Of a stretch of 64,000 nucleotides of DNA, positions 42,601 to 51,158 are shown in pieces. The first letter of the stretch is position 1; each line of letters starts with the position of its first letter. The notes beneath the pieces are model-generated. The model was not told where the DNA came from, did not search any database, and saw nothing but the letters and a program-made list of their open reading frames with translations. The stretch is from Aquibacillus koreensis (GTDB lineage: Bacteria > Bacillota > Bacilli > Bacillales > Amphibacillaceae): the NCBI RefSeq assembly GCF_025154055.1, contig NZ_JAOALK010000027.1, positions 19,408 through 83,407 on the forward strand, in the 5' to 3' direction. The position numbers were made by a program, and so were the translations under genes.

Positions 42601-42653
42601 GAGGGACGGACGTTCTCCTGTTTCCAGAAATGGCAACAGATCGAATCGCCCTT
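42601..42653. repeat. Dispersed repeat copy 13 (degenerate)
   Basis: GAGGGACGGACGTTCTCCTGTTTCC then GGCAACAGATCGAATCGCCC. A 4-base insertion in the left arm and several changes on the right. It fills the 61-bp gap of a convergent pair and looks like a decaying copy. Confidence 0.8.
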
Positions 42654-42657
42654 ATAC

Positions 42658-43662
42658 TTAAAATTCAACCTTTTCTTGTTGTGGTGGTTGCTCTAACCAA
42701 CTATTTTTAATCATTAAAGTCTCTGCTTTTTTCCCAAGTTTCACTGTATCTTGAAGTACATCAGAGTAGAATCTTTTTAAATCGTTTCTTAACGATGTGG
42801 CAACAGATGTTGCATAATCTGAAACACCAGCTGATGTTAAAATGCTCATTTGATACATAACGAACTTGTCAGAAAATGGTGGTTGAGTGGAACTGTATAT
42901 TTGTGTCTCAGATGGCATGGGAGCAGGTAATTGACTACTTGTTAACACTTTAGTAAGAGAGCTTATAATCTTTTCAGATAAATTACCTGCTTGCTCCATA
43001 AATTCTCTAACTTCTTTTTTGTCAGCAGTTTGTCCAAAAGCTTTTGTAATAGTATTTCCCACTACATTAGCCTCTAGGTTTCCGAAAACATGCGATATTT
43101 CCACTGCATTTAAAAACCGTTGATCCCCAAATAAATTATTACCACTTACATAATCTTTATTTTCAATAAAGTCTACCTTTTTCGAAGAATCTATAATCGG
43201 AGCTCGATTATAAATTCCTTTATCCAACAACACATTACTAATAAGTTCAAAAACATGCATAATCTCTCCAGTACCGACGCGAAAGTGATCCATAATGTCT
43301 TTGCGAGAGGACATCGTGTACATGAGACTATAACTTGAAGTCATCATTCTAGCTACATTTTTAAAATAGAGTAATGAAAACGAATCCGAAAATAGTCGTG
43401 GTGCATTCATATCTATATCTTGAATTCCAAATCCTACTGGTACTGGGATTTTTTCAACTTCTAGTAGATGTTTTGTTTTTTGTGTTTGGTGTTCCATGTT
43501 TTCAAGGGTTTTGGTTAAAGTATTACGAACCTCCATATCTTCTGCTATCGATATAGAATACTTTAAAATACAAGAACAATGCGTGAGGCTCATATATGAT
43601 TGCCATATAGATGCTATTTCAGAGGCTGTTAGATTTACATTTTTTTGCGAACACATGCACAT
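42658..43662 (-). CDS. DUF3231 family protein (paralogue 1)
   Basis: 334 aa, all-helical, with two repeats of a ferritin-like four-helix unit of about 160 residues (NLTASEIASIWQSYM... and FLNAVEISHVFGNLEANVVG...). Each repeat has a PVPVGFG/PAPMPSE loop followed by a conserved PRLFSDSFSLLYF or PPFSDKFVMYQMS segment. DUF3231 proteins occur in spore formers. Function unknown. It shares architecture and key motifs with the gene at 45392-46390. The ATG has TCGGAGTGAT upstream. Confidence 0.87.
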   Translation of the reverse strand: MCMCSQKNVNLTASEIASIWQSYMSLTHCSCILKYSISIAEDMEVRNTLTKTLENMEHQTQKTKHLLEVEKIPVPVGFGIQDIDMNAPRLFSDSFSLLYFKNVARMMTSSYSLMYTMSSRKDIMDHFRVGTGEIMHVFELISNVLLDKGIYNRAPIIDSSKKVDFIENKDYVSGNNLFGDQRFLNAVEISHVFGNLEANVVGNTITKAFGQTADKKEVREFMEQAGNLSEKIISSLTKVLTSSQLPAPMPSETQIYSSTQPPFSDKFVMYQMSILTSAGVSDYATSVATSLRNDLKRFYSDVLQDTVKLGKKAETLMIKNSWLEQPPQQEKVEF

Positions 43663-43725
43663 ATCACTCCGATATTTCTATAATTTAGTTAGTATTTTTC
43701 CACATAAAAGCGATAATATACTTTT

Positions 43726-43814
43726 GTAAACGCAGGGACGGTTCTCCTGTTTCCATTTTTGGAAACAGGAGAACCGTCCCTGTGGTTACAAGATATGTCC
43801 CTATGTTCACGTTC
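43726..43814. repeat. Dispersed repeat copy 14 (full plus extra half arm)
   Basis: GTAAACGCAGGGACGGTTCT, inner CCTGTTTCC/GGAAACAGG, AGAACCGTCCCTGTGGTTAC, then a partial GTCCCTATGTTCACG end. It lies in the divergent gap upstream of DUF3231 paralogue 1 and the MFS gene, not at a gene end. Confidence 0.93.
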
Positions 43815-43990
43815 TCCATCTTAGGTCTGAGTATTTTTCATTCCAGTGCCTGACGCAATTGTCTTTCCAACGGTATATGATTGTAGTCGTTGAATGAATT
43901 GGTTTGGGTAACATGTTTGATATTATGAACAGACATACACTGGTAACAGTTTGCTTGAACCCTCAAGAAATAGAGAAGGGGGAGTTACAA

Positions 43991-45262
43991 ATGCGTTTTA
44001 AGGACTTTCATCCAAATATAAAATTAAGGATCATTTTTGGCTTTTTAAGTGAGATGATCGGAAGTATGATTTTTCCATTTATGGCTATTTATTTTGCCGT
44101 CCATTTCGGAGCAAAGTTAACAGGAATTCTATTGATTGTTAACATTCTTGTCGGGGCACTCGTAGGTTTTTATGGAGGCTATTTATCTGACAAGATGGGG
44201 CGTAAGAAACTGATGGTTGTCGCTGAGTTATTGCGTGTTGTCTCACTTGTTGTGATGACGCTGGCGAATTCTCCGTGGTTTGAGTCACCTGTTTTAACAT
44301 TTGCTATGTTTCTAGTAGCAAGCATTTGTTGGGGAATTGAAGGACCTGCAACGGATGCCATGTTAATTGATGTGAGCAAGCCAAAGGAAAGAAAGTTAAT
44401 GTACTCAATCATGTATTGGTCAGGTAATCTTTCTATTGCGATAGGTGGAGCAGTTGGCGCATTTTTATTTGAGGACTTTTTATTCGAACTCTTTATTGGT
44501 ATGACTGTGATGTCGGTTATTATGGCTTTTGTATTAATCTTTTTTATCCAGGAGAGCTTCTTTCCTGAACAGAGTATGAAAGTAGATATGGCTAACGGGA
44601 AATTTCAGGTTTTTCAGGACATTTTTCAAAGTTATAAAACAGTAGCAAAGGATAAAGTATTTATACTTTTTGTTATTGCTGGTTTGTTTATTCAATCGCT
44701 TGAGTTTCAATTAACGAATTATATTGCGGTAAGGTTGCATGAACAAATGCCAGATCAAGATATATTCAGGTGGACGATTGACGGATTGCAAATGACTGGG
44801 ATATTACGGACGGAAAATACGGTGCTTGTTGTCTTATTTGCTGCACTCGTAACAAAGCTAATTCAACAGTATAAGGATAAGCATGTGTTTTTAGTTTCCA
44901 TTGTGTTATTTGCGGTTGGTTACACCGCGATTAGTTATTTTGATAACATTTGGATATTAGTTGGAGCAATGGTTGTTGCAACCATCGGCGAATTAATGCG
45001 TGTACCTGTACAACAAAGCTATCTTGCTGCAATTCCACCAGATGATAAAAGGAGTAGCTACATGGCGGTTAATGCATTTACGTATCAAGGCTCCATGATT
45101 CTTGCTTCGTTGTCTGTGACGTTAGGAGCATACCTATCTAAAGAAATGATGAGTGTCATGCTGTTGATTACTGGATTAATTGGATTCTTACTCATCAACA
45201 AAATAATTCCGAGCTTAGAATCACGTCTACGTAACCAACAGAAAGACGAAAAAGTAGCCTAA
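43991..45262 (+). CDS. MFS transporter
   Basis: 423 aa, twelve membrane helices. Motif A between helices 2 and 3 is GGYLSDKMGRKK. The second half has a similar fold with the LAAIPPDDKRSSYMAVNAF loop. A multidrug or metabolite exporter is likely. The start is ATG 43991, with AGAAGGGGGAGTTACAA just upstream. A longer frame from 43904 is without support. It lies between the two DUF3231 paralogues. A repeat follows its stop. Confidence 0.87.
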   Translation: MRFKDFHPNIKLRIIFGFLSEMIGSMIFPFMAIYFAVHFGAKLTGILLIVNILVGALVGFYGGYLSDKMGRKKLMVVAELLRVVSLVVMTLANSPWFESPVLTFAMFLVASICWGIEGPATDAMLIDVSKPKERKLMYSIMYWSGNLSIAIGGAVGAFLFEDFLFELFIGMTVMSVIMAFVLIFFIQESFFPEQSMKVDMANGKFQVFQDIFQSYKTVAKDKVFILFVIAGLFIQSLEFQLTNYIAVRLHEQMPDQDIFRWTIDGLQMTGILRTENTVLVVLFAALVTKLIQQYKDKHVFLVSIVLFAVGYTAISYFDNIWILVGAMVVATIGELMRVPVQQSYLAAIPPDDKRSSYMAVNAFTYQGSMILASLSVTLGAYLSKEMMSVMLLITGLIGFLLINKIIPSLESRLRNQQKDEKVA

Positions 45263-45265
45263 AAT

Positions 45266-45327
45266 AGAAACAGAGGGACGGTTCTAGTGTTAACGTGTGC
45301 ACAGAAGAACCGTCCCTCTGTTTCCAA
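45266..45327. repeat. Dispersed repeat copy 15 (full, inner variant)
   Basis: GAAACAGAGGGACGGTTCT, inner AGTGTTAACGTGTGCACA, AGAACCGTCCCTCTGTTTCC. Here the GTTTCC-type arms are on the outside and the centre is altered. Confidence 0.9.
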
Positions 45328-45391
45328 TGTTAGCATAAAAATTCTACAGTTAGATAAAATAAAGGAGGGAAATACTTAGAGGAGTGGTTAA

Positions 45392-46390
45392 ATGGATAAG
45401 GCACAATTAACCTCCGTAGAGATTGCTAATCTTTGGACGCAATACTTGAATGATACAATGTCAATCTGTGTAATAACCCATCTTCTTGAACATTGTGAGG
45501 ATAAAGAAACCATAAAAATTTTAGAAACTGCCCTTGATTTATCTAATTCCCATGTTAAGAAGATAGAGTTATTCTTAAAAAAGGAAAATTACCCTATTCC
45601 TGAAGGGTTTTCTAAAAATGATCTTGACCTTAAAGCACCACGATTATTCTCTGATAACCTAATATTAGCATACATGCAGGTTATGGCTTTACATGGAATG
45701 AATAGTTACTCATTATGTACAACCACCTCCATTCGAACCGACCAAAGAAGTTATTTTAGTACATGTCTTTCTAACACTTCAAAGTTATACGATTCGATTA
45801 TTGGACTCATGTTGGATAAAGGAATTCTTAGTAAACCTCCGAATATCAATACACCAGACAAGGTTGAATATGTAGATAATCAACAATATTTAGCGGGATG
45901 GTTTGGTAAAAAAAGACCTCTCAATGCAATAGAGGTGAGTGGACTACACTACAATATTATTAAAACTGTTGTGAAGGTAGTATTAGAAATTGCTTTCAGT
46001 CAGGTAACTGAAATAAGTGAATTACGGGGTTATTATCAACGAGGAGCCAAATTGTGTAGAAAGCAAATTAAAGATATGGAAGAGATGCTAAGCAACAATA
46101 ACCTTCCTGCACCAATGAATTGGGAGTCGGAAATCACAGAATCGACGACACCTCCTTTTTCGGAAAAATTGATGTTATTTCATGTAGTAACTTTAGTTTC
46201 TGTAGCTATTGGTTATTACGGGGCAGCATTCTCCGTTGCACAAAGACGAGATTTAGCTATGAAATATACGAAATTAATCGGAGAAATTGGGCTATATGTG
46301 GAAGATGGAGCAAATCTAATGATTAAACACGGTTGGCTAGAAAAACCACCAATGTTTAGTGATCGTCAGGCATTGGCAGAAAAAAAATAG
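45392..46390 (+). CDS. DUF3231 family protein (paralogue 2)
   Basis: 332 aa, same two-unit ferritin-like helical architecture as paralogue 1, with PIPEGFSKNDLDLKAPRLFSDNLILAYMQ in unit 1 and PAPMNWESEITESTTPPFSEKLMLFH in unit 2, and the same C-terminal LMIKHGWLEKPP. The ATG has AGAGGAGTGGTTAA upstream. The two genes flank the MFS gene, which points to a local duplication. Function unknown. Confidence 0.87.
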   Translation: MDKAQLTSVEIANLWTQYLNDTMSICVITHLLEHCEDKETIKILETALDLSNSHVKKIELFLKKENYPIPEGFSKNDLDLKAPRLFSDNLILAYMQVMALHGMNSYSLCTTTSIRTDQRSYFSTCLSNTSKLYDSIIGLMLDKGILSKPPNINTPDKVEYVDNQQYLAGWFGKKRPLNAIEVSGLHYNIIKTVVKVVLEIAFSQVTEISELRGYYQRGAKLCRKQIKDMEEMLSNNNLPAPMNWESEITESTTPPFSEKLMLFHVVTLVSVAIGYYGAAFSVAQRRDLAMKYTKLIGEIGLYVEDGANLMIKHGWLEKPPMFSDRQALAEKK

Positions 46391-46392
46391 CT

Positions 46393-46456
46393 GTAAACAG
46401 AGGGACGGTTCTTGTGTTTCCAAATTTGGATACACAAGAACCGTCCCTCTGTTTTC
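46393..46456. repeat. Dispersed repeat copy 16 (full), between convergent genes
   Basis: GTAAACAGAGGGACGGTTCT, inner TGTGTTTCC/GGATACACA, AGAACCGTCCCTCTGTTTTC. Confidence 0.93.
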
Positions 46457-46465
46457 TTTAGTTAA

Positions 46466-47029
46466 TTAGTTAATTTCTTCTGCAAGGTTTGGAGTTGAAG
46501 TTAAGCCTACTTCTTCAAAAATAACAGTTAGCTTGTCGTTAGCTTCTGTAATTTTAGCTTCTGCATCAGTCACATCAACTTCTTCAGCAGTAAGTGCTGT
46601 AGCATACTCGTCATAAGCAGCTTTAACGTCTACTAGAGCCTCTTCAAATTTAGCTGTTGTATCTGCGTCAAGACCTTCTACAGTAAATCCGTCGATTGTT
46701 GTAGCAGCTTCCTCAGCAGCAACGATTGCATCAGCCTTTAAAGTTTCAAGTGTAGCAGCTTCAGCTTCAGGGTTTGCTAGTTCTGCAAGATATGCATTGA
46801 TATCTTTTTGTTGAACACGAACTGATTTTGCAACATCTAAGTAAGTAACTAGCACGTTTCCTTGTAGTTCTTTTTCAGTTAACTCAGTCGATTCTTCCCC
46901 ATCTACGTTCTCACCTTCACCAGCGGTTGTATTTTCGTCATTTGCAGGCTCTGTATTTTCTTCTTCCTGTCCACAAGCAGCCATTATAAGTACGAACATT
47001 AGCGCTAAAAGCATTAATAATTTTTTCAT
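46466..47029 (-). CDS. Putative lipoprotein with acidic helical body
   Basis: 187 aa. Lipoprotein signal with lipobox MAAC (Cys19), then an acidic low-complexity linker rich in Glu, Asn and Gly (residues 20-50), then a helical coiled region of Ala/Glu heptads. It is extracytoplasmic. Family not recognised. The ATG is preceded by AAGGGGGTAACATAAA. Confidence 0.7.
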   Translation of the reverse strand: MKKLLMLLALMFVLIMAACGQEEENTEPANDENTTAGEGENVDGEESTELTEKELQGNVLVTYLDVAKSVRVQQKDINAYLAELANPEAEAATLETLKADAIVAAEEAATTIDGFTVEGLDADTTAKFEEALVDVKAAYDEYATALTAEEVDVTDAEAKITEANDKLTVIFEEVGLTSTPNLAEEIN

Positions 47030-47345
47030 TTTATGTTACCCCCTTGTACTAAATACAGTAAGTATTCTATACCTGCAGGATATACTTGTAAACATATTGA
47101 AAAAATGTTGAAAAACTAAAATAATTCTGAAAAATTATGATTTATAAACAAAAGAGGGAAGTTGTGCAGATCATTTTTAGAAGTGATTTGATCCTATTAC
47201 ATGTGGAAAATTTTTTTGAGGCATTGCACATAAGCGGAAGCATGTACATGAATCGCATGAAATTATACCCAAAATTAGGCTATCCTTTTTTGTATTCACA
47301 AAATTGCTAATTTTTTTAAAAAACTCTCATTCCTAAACTCTTTTT

Positions 47346-47374
47346 TTGATATAGATTATGAATTTCGCTATAAT
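47346..47374 (+). promoter_or_regulatory. Sigma-A promoter of the Gfo/Idh-DUF6807 operon
   Basis: TTGATA, 17-base spacer, TATAAT, an almost perfect consensus. The transcript leader would be about 125 bases and contains the cre site. Confidence 0.8.
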
Positions 47375-47452
47375 TGGATTACTTTAGAGATTACTAGAGG
47401 TACTAGGCTATGTAAGAGTGAAGCACGCATAAGGTTAGTTTCTGTGGAAAAA

Positions 47453-47466
47453 TGTAAGCGATCTCA
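47453..47466 (+). promoter_or_regulatory. Perfect cre (CcpA) site
   Basis: TGTAAGCGATCTCA matches TGWAANCGNTNWCA at all 14 positions. It lies about 80 bp downstream of the promoter, where CcpA acts as a roadblock. Confidence 0.85.
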
Positions 47467-47506
47467 AAATGATTATAGCAAACAATGAATCTGGGGGAAG
47501 ACTACT

Positions 47507-48529
47507 ATGAAATTTGGTATTGTAGGACTTGGTTGGCCGGGACAACAACATGTGCAAGCGATACATGCACACGAGAGTGAAGCTATTTTATCTGCTGTAT
47601 GTGATCTTGATGAATCAAAAGTAAAAGCATTTGAAGGAAAATGTGATACATTCACGGACATTGATCGTTTTTTTGCAGAAGCGGACATGGATACCGTCGT
47701 ATTAGCTGTACCACACCAACTGCATGAAACGTTGGCTGTTCGTGCTTTAAATCTTGGGAAGCATGTATTGATTGAGAAACCGATGGCACGTACAAGTGAA
47801 GAGTGCAAGAACATGATTGATGCTGCAGAAAAGAATAATAAAACGCTCATGGTAGCACAAAACTGGCGTTATCAACCATGGTGTATCGCTGCTAAAGCAA
47901 TCATAGAAAGTGGCGAGCTTGGAAATATACAAGCAGTGCGCACTGAATGGTTGTTAAATTTCCGTGATGCTTTTCCAAAAGGAAATTGGATTTACAACGG
48001 TGAGTTAGCCGGCGGTGGTGCGATTACTAGTTTAGCAATCCATAATGTCGACGCGTTACGCTTTATTATTGGTGAGGTTGAAGAAGTGTACACAAACCAA
48101 CTGTACACGGATGACTGGTCAACTAATGGTGCAGAAAACTGGGCTATGGTCCAAATGAAATTCGAAAATGGTGCGTTAGGGCATTTGTTTACTGGATATA
48201 CGCCTTTCTTCCCACCAGATAACGGGATGTTACAAGTTTATGGAGATAAAGGTACAATGTTTTTCGGTCCACATCAAGGAGAAACCGGATTGTGGATTCG
48301 CTCTGCAAAACGTTCTGTTAATCCTAATGCTGGGTATGAACGTGTTGATGAAGCAAAATATGCTGCAGGGTTGGTTGAACACCCGCAGACAAACCAATTA
48401 AAGCATTTTATCGATAGTGTAAACAGCCAGACACGCCCAGAATCAGATGGCCGTGAAATAATAAAAACGATTGAATTAGTCGAAATGATGTACGATTCAG
48501 GTAATAAAGGCACGCCGTTAAAAAAATAG
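47507..48529 (+). CDS. Gfo/Idh/MocA family oxidoreductase
   Basis: 340 aa. Rossmann start MKFGIVGLGWPGQQHVQAI, EKPMAR motif with the conserved Lys, and GGGAITSLAIHNVDALRFI with the catalytic Asp/His region. NAD(P)-dependent oxidation of a sugar or its derivative is likely. It shares an operon with the DUF6807 protein 49 bp downstream, under a sigma-A promoter and a perfect cre. The ATG has GGGGGAAGACTACT upstream. Confidence 0.9.
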   Translation: MKFGIVGLGWPGQQHVQAIHAHESEAILSAVCDLDESKVKAFEGKCDTFTDIDRFFAEADMDTVVLAVPHQLHETLAVRALNLGKHVLIEKPMARTSEECKNMIDAAEKNNKTLMVAQNWRYQPWCIAAKAIIESGELGNIQAVRTEWLLNFRDAFPKGNWIYNGELAGGGAITSLAIHNVDALRFIIGEVEEVYTNQLYTDDWSTNGAENWAMVQMKFENGALGHLFTGYTPFFPPDNGMLQVYGDKGTMFFGPHQGETGLWIRSAKRSVNPNAGYERVDEAKYAAGLVEHPQTNQLKHFIDSVNSQTRPESDGREIIKTIELVEMMYDSGNKGTPLKK

Positions 48530-48578
48530 CCTGAAGTGAGCATAGGAAAGAATAACAGCAGATAGTGAGGTTTTATCA

Positions 48579-49439
48579 TTGGCGATAGAAGTGAAATATA
48601 AAAAGCAAGAAGCTTATTGGGAAGCTAGTGTTAATGGTGCGAAAGTATTGGAATATGTATATGGCGAAAAGGATGATGTGAATCCATCCTTTCGTTTAGT
48701 AAAAACGTTGGATGGAAATACGATTACGATTTATCGTCCATGGGATCACCCGTGGCATCCAGGTATGTTCTTTTCATGGAAATATATGAATGGACTGAAT
48801 TTCTGGGAAGCGAAATATCATGGGGAAGATAATAAAGTTGTTACAGACACCTTTACGCCGGTGGACGATGAAGAAGTTGGTTTTAACCAATCAATTTCCT
48901 ATATCACACAGGAAGGGGAAAATATTCTGGAAGAAAGTAGAGAGGTTCGTGTGAAAGAAGGGCCTGATGGGTATTTCATCCATTGGCAAGGAACGTTCAC
49001 GCCAACGGATGGTCCAGTTACCTTAGATCGCACAGAGCATACAGAAGAGACACCATGGGGCGGATATGCCGGTTTGTCGTGTCGATTCAACCGCAATTTT
49101 CTAAACCCTGTTATTACAACGGATGTAGGAGAGTTCACGGCAGAAGATGCATATGGTAAAGCATTCAAATGGTGTGATTATGCTGGTAAAGTAGACGGTT
49201 ACGTCGAAGATACGTGGGCAGGTGTTTGCTTGATTGACCATCCCAAAAACTTACGCCACCCATCACCAAAGCTAACGTATGACTATAAAGACATGCAATT
49301 TTTATCAGCATCCTTCTTATTCGATGAACCATTTGTACTAAACATGGGTGAAACATTAACGCTTAATTACACCTTTTACGTACACGACGGAAAAATCCAA
49401 CAAAAAAACATCAACCAAATCTGGAATACACTAAAGTAA
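48579..49439 (+). CDS. DUF6807 family protein
   Basis: 286 aa, beta-rich. ITIYRPWDHPWHPGMFFSWKYMNGLNFWEA is the hallmark of DUF6807 (formerly PmoA) proteins, and TPWGGYAGLSCR and DHPKNLRHPSP are typical too. Members accompany Gfo/Idh dehydrogenases in glycan and sugar catabolic operons, so a sugar-modifying or hydrolase role is plausible. The start is TTG 48579 with GTGAGGTTTTATCA upstream. Confidence 0.83.
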   Translation: MAIEVKYKKQEAYWEASVNGAKVLEYVYGEKDDVNPSFRLVKTLDGNTITIYRPWDHPWHPGMFFSWKYMNGLNFWEAKYHGEDNKVVTDTFTPVDDEEVGFNQSISYITQEGENILEESREVRVKEGPDGYFIHWQGTFTPTDGPVTLDRTEHTEETPWGGYAGLSCRFNRNFLNPVITTDVGEFTAEDAYGKAFKWCDYAGKVDGYVEDTWAGVCLIDHPKNLRHPSPKLTYDYKDMQFLSASFLFDEPFVLNMGETLTLNYTFYVHDGKIQQKNINQIWNTLK

Positions 49440-49443
49440 CGGG

Positions 49444-49477
49444 ACAGAGGGACAGACAACTCTGTCCCTCTGTTTTT
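49444..49477 (+). terminator. Intrinsic terminator
   Basis: ACAGAGGGACAGA, loop CAAC, TCTGTCCCTCTGT, then TTTTT. Perfect 13-bp stem right after the DUF6807 gene. Confidence 0.93.
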
Positions 49478-49511
49478 GGAAACATGGGGACGGTTCTTGT
49501 GTTTCCATTTT
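49478..49511 (+). repeat. Dispersed repeat copy 17 (half)
   Basis: GGAAACATGGGGACGGTTCTTGTGTTTCC, beginning just after the T-run of the terminator. Confidence 0.87.
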
Positions 49512-49696
49512 TTAAACGATTAATAATCTACCAAGCCAAATACTGGATTTTCTATTGAGGAGCTTTAAAAGAAAGAGAATGAAAAGAGTAAGTATATAAA
49601 GAAACTAGCTTTAACTTAAATCCAATTGGTGGACATCGGGAATGGATTCTGTTTACCATAGATATATACTTAAGAAGCAAAGAAAGGGTGGAAGCA

Positions 49697-50347
49697 TTGA
49701 AAATTCTTGTAGTTGGAGCAAACGGACAAATTGGGAAACATCTGGTAAAGCTCATTCAGAATAGTGGAAACCATAAAGCAAGAGCGATGATTCGTAAACA
49801 AGAGCAAGCAGCTTATTTTGAAGATTTAGGTGCAGAGACTACTGTTGTCGATCTTGAGTCTAGTATTGACGAGATTGCAAAAGCGGCAGATGGCGTCGAT
49901 GCGGTTGTGTTCACTGCTGGTTCTGGGCCTCACACAGGGAAAGATAAAACAATTATGGTTGATTTAGATGGAGCTGTTAAAACAGTTGAAGCAACGAAAA
50001 AGGCTGGTGTGAAACGATTTGTAATGATTAGTTCGTTTGACACGACCAGGGAGGCAATCCAGGCAGCGCCAGAATCTTTCGCACCATATGTAGCTGCTAA
50101 GCACTATGCAGATGAATGGTTAAAAGCAACCGATCTGGATTATACAATCATCCACCCAGGTGGGCTTACAAATGATGAAGGAAAAGGTGTAGTCCAAGCA
50201 GCTATTGAAGTTGAGAGAGGACAGATCCCGCGCGAAGATGTAGCAGGAGTTATTTTTCAAACCCTAAACAACAAAACAACGATTGGAAAAGAATTTCAAA
50301 TCGTAACAGGAAACACACCAATAGAAGATGCGGTAAAATCAATATAG
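49697..50347 (+). CDS. NAD(P)-binding SDR-like protein (YhfK-type)
   Basis: 216 aa from TTG 49697 (an in-frame GTG three codons earlier is the alternative). Rossmann VVGANGQIGKHLVKL, VVFTAGSGPHTGKDKT and YVAAKHYADEWLKATDLDYTIIHPGGLTND are the atypical-SDR signatures of the NAD(P)-dependent epimerase-like family that includes B. subtilis YhfK. AAAGGGTGG precedes the start. Its stop abuts a full repeat. Confidence 0.83.
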   Translation: MKILVVGANGQIGKHLVKLIQNSGNHKARAMIRKQEQAAYFEDLGAETTVVDLESSIDEIAKAADGVDAVVFTAGSGPHTGKDKTIMVDLDGAVKTVEATKKAGVKRFVMISSFDTTREAIQAAPESFAPYVAAKHYADEWLKATDLDYTIIHPGGLTNDEGKGVVQAAIEVERGQIPREDVAGVIFQTLNNKTTIGKEFQIVTGNTPIEDAVKSI

Positions 50348-50412
50348 TGTAAACACAGGGACGGTTCTTCCGTTTCCAATGAAGGAAACGGAAGAACCGT
50401 CCACTGTTTACA
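50348..50412. repeat. Dispersed repeat copy 18 (full), between convergent genes
   Basis: GTAAACACAGGGACGGTTCT, inner TCCGTTTCC/GGAAACGGA, AGAACCGTCCACTGTTTAC. It occupies the whole 65-bp gap. Confidence 0.94.
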
Positions 50413-51063
50413 TTAGTCTTCGTCCGTTTCGATATCTAACACAAGTACTTTTCCTGTATATGCATCAATATCAATGTCTGCTTGTCGTTTGCCATTAACT
50501 ATTTCAATTTCGTATATCAAACGGTTGTCGTCTTCATCTAATTCCAACTCTTCGATCGTGCCAGCAAAGTTTTCTAATGCTATTTTTTCCGCTTCTTTTT
50601 GACTGATCAAAGTATTTTTGGAATCATCACCATCTGCATTAGAGCCATCATCGCTTTCTTTCTTACTTTCGTCATCGATGAGGTCATCTTCTTTAGTTGT
50701 GTCGTCTGCCTCACCATCATCATCCGTACCTCGGTCATCATTTTGAACGTCTGCTCCTCTTGAAGCATCTTTAGCAGCAAGTAATTTTTCATCAAGTTTC
50801 AAAACTTCCCCGGTATTGCCGTCCATTTCTAATTCGTATTCTTTACCATCAACATCAATTTCTATTTCATAAATTACTTTCTTCCCTTGTTTTTCTAATT
50901 CCAATTCTGTGATTTCTCCAGGATAAAGTTCCAATACTTCTTTACGAATATCGTCCTTTGAATAGCTTGGATCTGCACTAACGACTCCGGTTTGTGATAA
51001 AGCAAAACCAATAAGTCCACCAGCAACAATTACTCCAGTTACGATCATTATTTTCTTTTTCAA
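50413..51063 (-). CDS. PepSY domain protein (YkoI-like)
   Basis: 216 aa. An N-terminal signal or anchor helix (MKKKIMIVTGVIVAGGLIGFALSQ) is followed by two PepSY domains (about 35-90 and 150-216) joined by an acidic Asp/Glu/Ser-rich linker. PepSY domains inhibit proteases or sense the cell surface. It lies next to a response regulator and kinase, as ykoI does in the B. subtilis ykoGHI cluster. Confidence 0.85.
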   Translation of the reverse strand: MKKKIMIVTGVIVAGGLIGFALSQTGVVSADPSYSKDDIRKEVLELYPGEITELELEKQGKKVIYEIEIDVDGKEYELEMDGNTGEVLKLDEKLLAAKDASRGADVQNDDRGTDDDGEADDTTKEDDLIDDESKKESDDGSNADGDDSKNTLISQKEAEKIALENFAGTIEELELDEDDNRLIYEIEIVNGKRQADIDIDAYTGKVLVLDIETDED

Positions 51064-51158
51064 TTAAATTGCCTCCTAATGTTTTGTTACACTCAGTCTA
51101 TACTCCATACATGAAAGGAGGATGTGACGAAGATTAGAATTTGATGAGAAAGTATGAT

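Larger units (their letters stand above)
47030..47506. other. Divergent intergenic region with promoter and cre
   Basis: 477 bp. It contains the sigma-A promoter at 47346-47374 and the cre site at 47453-47466. The rest is AT-rich without a visible gene or hairpin. Confidence 0.6.
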
